This document shows positions 31,754-43,700 of a stretch of 64,000 nucleotides of DNA, piece by piece. Each line of letters opens with the position of its first letter. The stretch's first letter is position 1. The position numbers and the translations under genes are program-made. This stretch comes from Gonatopus flavifemur (lineage: Eukaryota; Arthropoda; Insecta; Hymenoptera; Dryinidae). The stretch spans positions 2,542,001 to 2,606,000 of the forward strand of contig JAFFJZ010000026.1 of assembly GCA_018340375.1 (NCBI GenBank), written 5' to 3'. Under the pieces are notes generated by a model that was not told the origin of the DNA, did no database searches, and worked only from the letters and a program-made list of their open reading frames with translations.

Positions 31754-34700
31754 CTGGAATTGAAAGAAAAAGTTATCATTATTCACATGTAACATCAGAT
31801 GATCAAAAGGTATAACAATACTTATGTGACATATTATTGCATTGAGATTCCAAATAGCCTACCCTAGGAGAAATGCCAGAAAATCCGCATTTCAAACCAG
31901 CAGATCCTGTGACAAAAGTCGGGTAAGCCGGATAAAGCCGGACAAGTCCAACATGGGATTTTCCGTAGGGTAACATTCATAATGTATATTGGAACATTAA
32001 GAACAGACCGAATAGAATTAGTTCCAGCTTATGATGAGAAAGGGATACTCTCATGTCACTGCTTTTATTAAGGTTCTGTGAATGTATTCTTTTCAGCCAT
32101 TTTTAAGATTTCGAAAAATGTTCATGGAAGTAAGGAAAATGCTCAAATAGTGTGATCCACGCCAATTAACTCTTTCCGGCAGAAAATGCGATAAGCGTTC
32201 ATAATAAGCCCGAACACGCTCCAATGCCTACGTTTGATGAACGTTTTAGAAACTCAATTGGGATCATATTCTTGTGAAAACGTTTTGTGCACGTCTTGTA
32301 CGCGACATGGATTCGATCATCCTTAATGCCATCTTTAAGGCGTCAAATTACGCTTTCCAAACTTTTTATATTCTTTTAATCAACTTTGCAAGCGTTTTTC
32401 CTGTACTATCAGTTGTACGCTCCATTTTCACCAGGATTAACACTTTTCCAGTGGTATCATAATGTTTTGTACATAATATGCATCTTCAAAACATATCCAG
32501 ATATATCATGACGCTGTCCAGGACTTGACCGTAGGACATTCAATCTTCGCATTATGGAATCACTGGTTGAAAGTAGTATATGTAGGGGTATGGGGCACCC
32601 CCTCCACTCGCCTTTCCGCGGGTCCACTCCATACCCCCCGCAGTGAGTGGTCCATAGTTCGCCTTGAGTGAGAAGGAGTAGGAACGTCACGGGTATCAAA
32701 GATGATATTCCGAGATAATGAACAGAAGGTGTATATAGAACTTAATGGATAAATGGGATAAATGAATGAACAAGCCTTCTGAAAAGAGATTCCACTCCTT
32801 GCATCGAAGACGAAGATAACTCGTAAGCTATATACATGGAGGTTTCGAAGAGAAAACAGAGACCTCTAACCCGCTGCATTAGTAGTGATACCGAAGATCC
32901 TCCTTCTTGTACCGAAGTCGAAGGTCTATCGTCCGTGTATGAGATAATGTCCCTTGGAGAAACGAGAAATGCTTCAGCACGTGAAAATGATTTGACTTTA
33001 GCGAGAGACAAAAGATTCGCGAGTAGAGCCGACCGTCAAGGACGACAACAGCGGCCAGTCCTTCCCTTTGACTTCAATGACAGGTATAAGGGTTTCGGTG
33101 ACGAGAGCAGTGCCTTCTTTACGAATTATTCTTTCTTCCTCAATCTCGGTGTAACAAAGACGAAGAATTTGTAAAGACGGTACTGGACGAGAGTGTGAGA
33201 CACAATAAAAGTATATGAACATACAATGTACATGATATGAGTTGAATGAATGAATGAATCGATCAATCAAACGAGTGATATCGAATAATAACATTGATGA
33301 TGATACTAATATGAAAATCATTGTTCCAAAAAAATAATGGATGAATAATAATGTGTGAAAGGAGAAGAGTTTCAGAATGTTGAGATGGGCTCCTTTTTTC
33401 ACCTTGTCAGTAGAGACAACAGCGACCGTACCCTTTCATTGATCTTAGTGGCAGGTATAATAACGAATTAACTTACGATTCCAATGTATGTATTTATTCT
33501 TCCCACTATATTCTCACAGCGTATCGCAACAAAACAAATACGGAAAACAAATTCTTTAATTGAAGATCCATCGTTACAACTTCATTATTATCGTTAGTAT
33601 AATTCGTAGAATATGGTAAATTATTGACAGAATGTACAATTCCTTATGCAAGACCATGTCTCTGGACAATGAGTATTTCGTACATGAGAATTTCAAGACA
33701 AGGGAAAATTTTAAATGTTTAATACACTATACGTTCGACATCATCCGCGATGAATTCCAGAACGATGTCCAATGTTAAAGTTGATGCAAGTGGATACTCT
33801 CTCAATGTGTCGTCCAATGTTATTTTTGCTACTCGCTCTATCATTTGCTTCCTCGTCAGAGGGAAGCTTTGTGATCGTTTCCGGGGGCCGAAAATTTTTT
33901 TTGTCTTCAAACTCAAAATCTCTCAGATCAAAATGTTCCTCGAAACTCAGGGAAAATTTTTGGTTCCGTGTGTGTCTGTCTGTGTGTGTGCGTGAACTTC
34001 TGCGACCAGGGATATCTCCCGTTCCTATTATCCGATCGTCATGGAATTTTGACCATTGTTAGATGTAGTGCTGATAGTGGTCCCATATCAATTCTAACTT
34101 GACCCTTACAGAAGAACAGGAAGGGTGGGGGAAAATATGAGAAAAAATCGTGATTTTACGACCACGCAGATCTCCGCTTCTTATCTTCCGATTGCAATGA
34201 GACTTATACCCCATTATATTCACGATCCTATAGTGGTCCCATATGAGTTCCATCACAATGGATTGAAAACTGTGAGAAATTGTTTCTTGCGATCTGCAGT
34301 TTTGGCAATATTCTGAAAGCATGCCTTCCCTATGTCCGTATCACCCGAATGTTATGGATTCTGGAGCATATTCAATTCACGGGGTGTTAGTTGTACGATA
34401 TAAACTTCAAGCAAATCGGAAGTTAGGGAAGAAAGCACCAAGCTTCAAAACGGAATTTGAAAATCTCATACATGATGATATGATGTGGATATATTTCGTT
34501 CCTATGATCCGATCGTTATGAAATTTCCACCATAGTTTCATGCAGTGTCGATAGTGGTCCCATATAAGTTTCAATTTGATCCTCACAAAAAAACGGGAGG
34601 GAAAGGAATTGTGTCATCGAAAATTGTGATTTTGCGACCCAGCATGCTTTCGCTTCCTGTTATCCGATTGCAATAAAATTCATACCACGGTTCAGTCATG

Positions 34701-37700
34701 GTCCTATATGAATTTCATCATAATCGGTTGAGAAATATGGAAGAGAGTCTTCAGCAATTTGCATGGTTTTTTTTACGATGTCTTAAAAAGGTGCATTTAC
34801 CAAAGGTACGAGTTTCTTGTTTCGAATCATGTTTTGACTCGAACAGATGATAGAAAAGACCCACTTTGCAGCTTTTTACATAGTTCCCCTGGAATTGAAT
34901 CATTTTCCCGTTCAAACTGGTTTTTCGTTCGAAGAAAGGGTGTTTTTGAGGAGTGATGGAAGTTCTCCTGTCGTATTCAGCTTTCAAATCTCGTGCAAGA
35001 AGCATAAGTACCACACCGCTACCATAGGTCTTGGAATATACTACAAGTGTTCCTTTCCACTGAGATTAATCGAGATTCGAATTCTTACGCTCCAACTGAC
35101 GAGTGAAATATTGACTTATTTCATTGAGTACAAATCATTGAAAAAAACCCGAGTAGTGTACGGTGGAATAGGAACAATTTGAAACTTTTAAGTGAACATT
35201 TCTTGTTCTGAGGATTTTTGTGGAGTGATTTTCTCAATTTTGAGATCAAAATCGAGTTCCCACATGACGAATACGACGATCTTCTACACGCTGTTGAAAA
35301 CATGGAAGCAGAAAAAATGAACAGTTTGTATCTAATTTTTCAAATTCTACATTTTTCGTATTATTTGATCGAATTCTTTCTTTTTCTTCTTCTCTTCACG
35401 GAGTTTTTACGTACCCCGCATGACGGTTGGGATGCTCAGCTATGAGATGCGGTTGATTTTGCAGAGAGTGGACCAAGTGGAATAAACTCGAAGAAAAGGA
35501 GAGGCAATGATGATTTGAAGGGTCGACGGTCTAAACCTGTTAACTGACATTTCAGAAATTTCACACGGCGAAGAAAAGTTGATCCAGATCTTTAAATTTT
35601 CATTCAAATGATCTGAAATTTGAAAGTATCATTCACCCTTGTAACCCGAAGAAAAAACTTTTCATAGACTAGGAAAATATCAAAAATTAAAGAAATGCCA
35701 ACGTTTTTTCTTCGCCGTGTGAAATTTCTGAAATGTCAGTTAACAGGTTTAGACCGTCGACCCTTCATTTTATTTACGGTAAGACCCTTGTTCTTATTTT
35801 CTTCAACTGAATTGTTTACAGTAACTTGATGTAGTGTGTTTTTGATTCACATACAATGTTTTTTTTCACAATCAAATCTCTTCTCTCGATAATCGTATCG
35901 TAATTTCGAATGAATTGATAATTCTCATGTTACAGAAGGGATTATCCAAAAAGGTCCTGGATGAGAAGAAGAAAATGTTGGAGAAGAAGAACAGCAACAG
36001 CAACAACATCCAGAACAAGATCAACGACAGCAGCAACGCCACCAAGAAATGGAGGTTGAAGGAGTGTCGTTGGAGGAAAGTGTTGCTACTATGGGTGAGA
36101 AAATTTCTGTACTGTCCGAGAGAGCGAAATATTTTCAATGGTTCGGTATTCGTGGTCGCGAATTGAAAATGAAATTCGAAAATCCACCCAAGGGACAGGA
36201 TCATGCGATACGGTTGGAGGAAGTCATACGCGAATTACACGTGTAATTCCACCTTGAAACATAACGTTTTCTCCTTGAAACCTTCATGTATATACCTTAC
36301 GAGTTATCTTCGTCTTCGATGCAAGAAGAGGAATCTCTCTTCAGAAGGCTTATGAATTAATTTATTCCATTCATTCATTTCATTCATCCATTCAGTTATT
36401 TCATTTATTTCATTTATCCATTCAGTTATTTCATTTATCCATTCAGTTATTTCATTTATCCATTCAGTTATTTCATTTATCCATTCATTGATTTCATTTA
36501 TCCATTCATTGATTCTATTTATCCATTCATTGATTTCATTCATCCATTGATTGATTTCATTTATTCATTCATTTATGAAATTTTTCGTCAATTATTCCCA
36601 TATTATCATTATTATTCATTTTCCTCACTCAGCGTTACGTTCTATATATACCTTTTGTTCATCATCTCGGGATCTCATCTTTGATACCCGTGACGTTCCT
36701 ACACCTTCTCACCTGAGTCGAACTCTGGACCACTCACTGTGGGGGGTATGGAGTGGACCCCGAAAAGTCGAGTGGAGGGGGTTCACCATGCCCCCACATA
36801 TACCACTGTTGAAATAGAGCATCCATTCTGAGTGAATGCTCGTGAGAGAATTCCTAATACCTGAGGAGAGATTTGAATCTACTCCTTAATCCATATCTGT
36901 ATGTCTACGATCTGGACAAGCACACCCCGCAAAAAAAGTAGTGAAGTCAATTTTGCAATGAGTTTGGATACAATGAATCTTGCCGCAAAGTTGAGTCAAC
37001 TGAATATCGATTGAAATGAATGTTTATTCGGTCATTTTTATGGGTATTCAGTGGACTCGACTGCGTGGCGAGATTTGCCGTATGCAAACTCGCCGCGAGG
37101 TTGCCTCCACTACATTTTTTTTCAGTGCACTGATGTTACATGCTGGAATTTTGATAACCGGCAAATGATGTTAAAAGTTTCGATAAACATCCTGATCGTT
37201 ATCCACATATAATCACCCTGCTAGAAATGTTGTACAAAACCGGTTGAAAATTCAATAAGAATTCAACCTTTCAGTCCGTACTACGGAATGGCGTTTCATC
37301 AGTACACACATGCACTGTGAAAAATAATCAGGATTTTCCTGTGTACATTAACCGGAAAATTCCAATCACTGATTATGCAATCAATTTCCGGTACATTTAT
37401 ATGAAATTTGTCATAAATTTATCTGAAAATTCTACACTTCACGGGATTTTTTCCAACATTTCTCAGTAAACCTACGGACAAGTTCGAAAAATCCCTGACG
37501 CATGTATCTGTTGATTACTTCACATAAATATATAGGAATTTTCCCATAAAAATTGTTCACAGTGTGGGTCATTCATTTCTAGCCATTCTTAATAAACACG
37601 ATTGTACACTGAAGAAGATGCGGAGCACAGATCTCCATAACGATACACGCAGAGAAAAGTTACCTAAAAAATTACTACACTTTATAGTAAAATAGGGACA

Positions 37701-40700
37701 AAATCACATTTTGGGGTTATGTATTAGATGTTGGCATTAAAATCACTATACTTTCTAGTAAAGAGTGATGGAATTCTGTTATTGATTGATAGAAAGTATA
37801 GTAATTTTAATGACAACATATAATACATAACCCCAAAATGTGATTTTGTCCCTATTTTACTATAAAGTGTAGTAATTTTTTAGGTAACTTTTCTCTGCGT
37901 GTAGCAATTTTGAGACACTCAAGCATTTGTGAACATTTCTCCTTGGGTTTGAAGTCATTCTTCGTAAACTCATAGTAATATGCGTCAGATGCAAAGTTAC
38001 GTTCATCAAAATGAGGTACGGATCGACATAAGTTGGAGGAGAAGTGCACATATGCTCATGTGATCCAAAACTGCCATTATTATGGTAAACCATGTTACGC
38101 GTTTTTCTATCAGTTTTTCTCAGTGTAGGCGTTCCGTAAGGCCATTACCGGGGTTTCATCGCCAATAAGGATTGTTTGTAGGGTTTGTAGGGTAGTTCAG
38201 AAAATCTGCTGGGAGAAGACAACATATCTTCAAGTGTGTAGAATAAACCTATGTATTGAGAATTGAACAACGATGACATATTGTGTGGCTTAGAAATAAA
38301 GAATGTACCAATTTAGAAAAACCCCTCATGTACGCACTGGAAAGGTCAATTTATTGCTATTCGCTCTGACACGAGTGTTGGTTGATTTTTTGTCCAAATT
38401 TATCCGACATTTTCAACAGGACAAAAAAATAGTTAGCTATTATTTGGATAGCTAGAAATTAGCTACGGGGGCTATTTTTCAGCTGTCACAGCTACTCACT
38501 TAGTGATAGCATCAAGAAATGCAGTTGCCGCAGCAAACATTCGACAGCTAAATTATTTGGCTATCCAAATATCAACCACAAAACCTGTGCAGGTGCAGCT
38601 ACGATTTCCTAGCGTGGTAGCTGAAGAATAGCTACAGCTGCAATTATTTTAGCTACGCTGTGAAAAAAAACTTCGGGAAAATTTTTGTATCATACTGAAA
38701 GTAATTAAACTGTACATTGGTACTGGAAAATTGAATTCAAATCATGAAAATTCCAGTACACATATCAGAAAATTCTTGTACTCATACTCGAAATTTGAAG
38801 CATAAAACATGAATTTTCATTCAAAATACGGAAAAATTCCGGTACAATAGAATTTTTCTTGTACGTAAGATGAAAAATTCTTCATGAACAGAAGTTTTCC
38901 AGTTCCTGGGTACCGGAAAATTTCAGTTTTTTGAACAGTGTATAGCACTGAAAAAGAGGTGCTAACAATGTGAGTAGCTGACACAGCTATCTTGTTTTTT
39001 TGCGTGTATAACATTCTAGAGACACATGAACTGTACCGGTGAAGTTTCTCCATTCTTACCAGCCGATGTATTTGTTGGTTTTGATATCTTTCCGTTTGCA
39101 GAAGGACATAATAAAATCATGAGCACGGACGTTTCAAATTACAAACTCCAAAGAGATAAATATTGACATATTTTGAATTTCTGAAAGAAGAGCTGGTTTC
39201 GAAGGGGGAAGGAGATAACTGATTGACTTCATTGAAACAAAATCAGTGGACGAATCGTTTCCCATACAGCATCAGTGTTTCCAGAACATCTCAGAATATT
39301 GCTTCGATATTGCTGATACATTGCAATATTTTATCAATATTCTGAAGCATTACCTCAAGAGAACACGAACCAAATACATCAATTTTAGGTTTTGGATAAA
39401 TTTACATTCAACGAACGTTCAATAAATACTCAAAGTCCATAACTTTATTCCAGGTTCAGCAAACGTTTGTTGGACTCAACTGTTCTCTTGGGGCGCTGAC
39501 AATGGGACATTCTACGCTGGAAGATCCGTGGGCTATCATACTACCCGATAGAGAGCGCTCCGTGACCAAACGCACCATGAGCAGCACTCAAGTTACACGA
39601 AGAAAGCCTCTCTCTCTCGTTCGGGGCACGAGACCCGCTCCGGTGAGCTGCACTACTCGTGCTCTGGACTTGGGACTCATGAGGTGCCCCAAACGGAAGA
39701 GCTGTTGTGTACAGTTGGAGGGGACGCGATCACCCTTCCTTCGTAAAACTGTCTGCTCGTTTTTTTTCTATGTATGCTGTATAGGTTGTGGAGTCTGATT
39801 TATTGTATATAATCCAACTATTTTTCGAAGTTACCCTGATTTCGTTTCCAAGTCTTTGTACATCCCTAGCGGTGCCAGATAAACTTGTGTAACCCATGAA
39901 CAAGCCGTTCAAAAGAGCGGCTCACTCGACCGAGCCGAATGAAGTAGTTCAGAGATTCATAAAGATATTCTTCAGTAATTCACACTAGATATTTTCATGT
40001 TTGTACCACATTAACAAATTTCTTACTAAACAGAAGTTCCTACAATTTACTCAGACTTATCAACCTTCGGGATAACGGAGGAGGCATGTTACTAGAAATA
40101 AAGAGAGGGGCGCAGAATATATTATCATAGTAAAAGAATCTTTTACTATGATAATATATTTCCTATACAATTTTGATTCACTGTAAATTTCAGATTATGC
40201 ATAATAGGTAAAGAAAATGGGACCGAAAAATAGTTCATAGAGGATACTAAATTGAATTGTGAGAACTTTATTCGAAATAAGTGAGAACTAATTTAAATTC
40301 TTGGTTCAGTTTGTCAAATGAAAATAGATCCATTGCTTATGTTACGAAATTAATGGTTTTAAATGGATGAAATACCAAATCAGAAGGATACAATTTGGAA
40401 CACAATATTTTTGCAACATCGTTGCCTAGACCCTGTTATAGGGACTCTATTTTCTATGCCCTTATCACTTTACGTGGAACATCATGTGAGGGAACAAAGA
40501 GAACAAAAGAAATGCCCCCCTAATTCATGGATATTCACGAATTCTTCATTAGATTATTCTTCACGAGAATAATTGAACTATTTAGCTCAATTGAAGTATA
40601 TCACTGAACTACTTCAATTTAGTGAACGAGATATACCGAACTACATCAGTGAAGTGAACTACAATGCCCAAGTCTACTGCCAGATTCTAGGCATACACCG

Positions 40701-43700
40701 TTCCTTCCCCCTCCATCGAGCCACTCTCCCTTCCCCCACCATGCGAATCAAGTTAGGCGACCGAGAGAGAAAGTAATTTACTCTTTCTCTCGCTCGCCCA
40801 ACCTAATTCGCATGGTGAGGGAAAGGAGAATGGTTCGATGGAGGAGGAAGGAACTGTGTCTATCTTGAATCTGGCAGCACTCATCGCTAGCAGTTTTGAG
40901 TTGACCAATAAATGATCGGAGAAACTAGCTATTTTGTGCACTTTACTAACTCAAATACGAACTACAAAATTACCAAAAAACAGTTTTTGTAATTTTCGGC
41001 CATTTTTCGGTTTTCACTAGGGTTACCAGACGTCCTCATTTTAGTGGACATGTCCTCATTTATACCAGTTGCAGGTCGTGTCCTCTTTTTTCGGCCAGTG
41101 TCCTCATTTTTCCCTTCCTTGTTTTGTGACGACCAATGGACACTCTCATTGGCCAATAGAGAATATTTCCGATATTGTGGTAACCGTTAGTCAGTCTTTT
41201 GAGACTTGTATGATGATTGGCGAAAAAAAAGGGGAAAAAGGATAAAAAGCACGGTCTGACTTATACTGGTCTCTAAAAAGAAAAAACAAAGGTCATCAGG
41301 TATGACAGGGGAGGTGTTCTCATTTCGGCCACCGGCGATCTGGTAACCCTAGTTTTCACCTACTCATGAATTGGCAATTTACTGAAATGTAACTATACAT
41401 TAACGATCAGTTTTCGGTTATCATCTGGTGTAAAAAATGCACAAAGCAGCTCCAATTTTTTGGTAATAACTTGGTCATGATTTAGTGAAAACCATGAAAA
41501 CAACATCTCTTGAACATTTCTCCACAAAATCACAAACACACCAAGAATTTACCAGGGAATCACCTCAAAAATCGATCATTTCGAATCGGCTAGGGATAGA
41601 TTAGTAAACCTCACCCTTTCACTGGTATAACTTGGTTTTGTGAATTTGAAATCGAATATCAAATTGGAAGAATCAATTTGTTCATCAACTTTCTCCCATC
41701 AGAATTACCTTCTGTTATTATAAGTTGAATCAGAAATTCTTGAATATTCTGCATTCATTGTTTCATGTCGTCAGAATATTTATAAAAATATCACTTACGA
41801 AGAAATGCATGGTATCCACCAGAAACTTTGATCTCTTCCGAAATCATTGCCTTCTTGAAGTGTTTCTGGTAAGTCTTGGTCTAAAGTTTCTGGCAATGCG
41901 AGTGTCAAGAATGCATCGAAGAAGGATAGAAGTCCGAGACACATCAAGGGTAGATATGCGTTGATGTCAGCCTGTAATTATAATGAGTATTTATGAATTA
42001 ATTTATTGATAAGCTCCACGGACAAAAAATCCATCTCAAAACATGAACACCAATGAAGCAATAGTTGTAACGAAACACACAGAATGAAAAAAATCAAGCA
42101 ATCAATAGCCATTTCAACGCAGCTCAGATAAAACATCGACGCTGAAGTACAGAAATAACGTGAGTTGTTAACATCTTATACAACCAATGTAAAAAATAGA
42201 ATATTCATGAAAAGACCCTGGCGAGAAAATTTTTCAAATGCTATTATAAAACAAAAAAGCGATAGGAAACAATTGGAAATGAGGTATGCTTTTGTCATTA
42301 CCGTATTATGCCCTAGTATTCCACACGGTTTCTTATAACTGTTTTGGGTTTAAGGGGTCTTTCTGGTTGAGATTTTCAAGAAGAATTTTTTTTTCAAACA
42401 TTTTTTTTTCATAGAAAAAATTGAGATATCGTTTAGAAAATTTGGAGGTATGTTTGTTAGACCTTAAATATTACAAAATTTTTTTTTTCATATTCAAACA
42501 AATTTTTTCCCGTCATACTAATTTAAACAACAGAAAACACCGAAAAATGACGGTGGAAGTAATTTAGGACGACCTGATGATCTGAAAAAAAAAAATAGCA
42601 AATTATTCCTTGTTGGAGTGGCTATCGCATGAACTAGGATCTTTTTGATTGGTCAAGAATTTTCCAATTTCCATCCAATTTTCCACTCTCAAGAATCGAT
42701 TTTTTCATAAAATGGCCGCCAATTTGGTATTTTTCGATGGAAAAAAATATCCTAGTTCATGTGATAGCCACTCCGACAAGGAATAATTTGCCGTTTTTTT
42801 TCAGATCATCTGGTCGCCTCAAATCACTCCCACCGTCATTTTTTGGTGTTTTTTCATTCAAATTGTTATAACGGAAACAAATTTTGTCCAAATCTGAAAA
42901 AATTTTCTTCTAATGTTGAATGTTTGATAAACATACCTAAAAATTTTCAAAACGATATCTCAATCTTTTCTATGAGAAAAAAATGTTTGAAAAAAAATTT
43001 CTCTTGACAATTCCAACCAGAAAGACTCCTTGAGAGATGTTTCTCGTCAGGGCACTGACAATGTTAGTTCAAGATGAGGATCACTACTTTTAAACCTCCT
43101 ACTCAGAACATGAAAATAAAAAAACCGGCAACAATTCTATAGGATCAATTTTCCTGTTACTGATTTTATGGAAGAAAAATCAAATTATCCCGTTTCCTTG
43201 TAAATGACAAGGTTGGAGTATTTGATTTCAAAAAAGTGGCCGAATGATCGTAGTCTATAATATGTTCTTGAAATTTGAATCGTTTATTGAAATGAACTGG
43301 TAAATTCTGCATAGGTTCACCAATAATTGGGTGCCGAAAATAATAACTCGCTTAGCGCTTGCAAAGCCGTAGAAGTATTGTTCAAACCGTCAGGCCGAGA
43401 GTCGAAAAAGAAAATTCGGGGTTTCGGAAATTGTAGAATACCGGGTGATAGGGCTTGGAAAATCAATGTCAGTGTCCCTTTACCACTTTCATCTGGGATG
43501 TATAGTTTTCGAGAGAAAAAAAAACTGCACTTTTTTTCGTACCAAAAATCAATATTTCCCAACAGTGGAATCGGAATAAATCTTGCGGATTTCGATTTGT
43601 AAGCCCAAGTAGGAGTTCCTATCCGAGAAGCCCTGAAGTGGACCGGATCCGGCTGTGAAATGGGATGCCCCATATGGGGCTTCATATCTGAGCCTGACCA

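Larger units (their letters stand above)
32571..36809. mobile_element. ~4.2 kb element bounded by ~290-bp inverted repeats
   Basis: Left arm about 32571-32855, right arm about 36262-36809, reverse complements beginning GTRGTATATGTRGGGG. The right arm is stretched by a minisatellite at about 36350-36580. Each arm carries a TATA box and an inward ATG with a similar start (MEVSKRK at 32836, MKVSRRK at 36287 on the minus strand). The interior has unfamiliar open frames, two smaller MITEs and a repeated block. It sits in the 10 kb intron of the transporter. It could be a transposon of unknown type or an inverted duplication; no transposase motif recognised. Confidence 0.6.

Noticed and set aside
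36304..36543. Minus-strand frame of repeated NEWINEI units
   Set aside because: It is the shadow of a 21-24 bp minisatellite; the repeat explains the peptide pattern.
39502..39798. Arg/Ser-rich 98-codon frame as a gene
   Set aside because: No splice sites, no homologous motif, and a single short GC-rich block; kept only as unassigned sequence.
43317..43685. Open frame of 122 codons on the minus strand
   Set aside because: No domain, poly(T)-driven composition, overlapping open frame on the other strand, and it abuts the 3' end of a retrotransposon.
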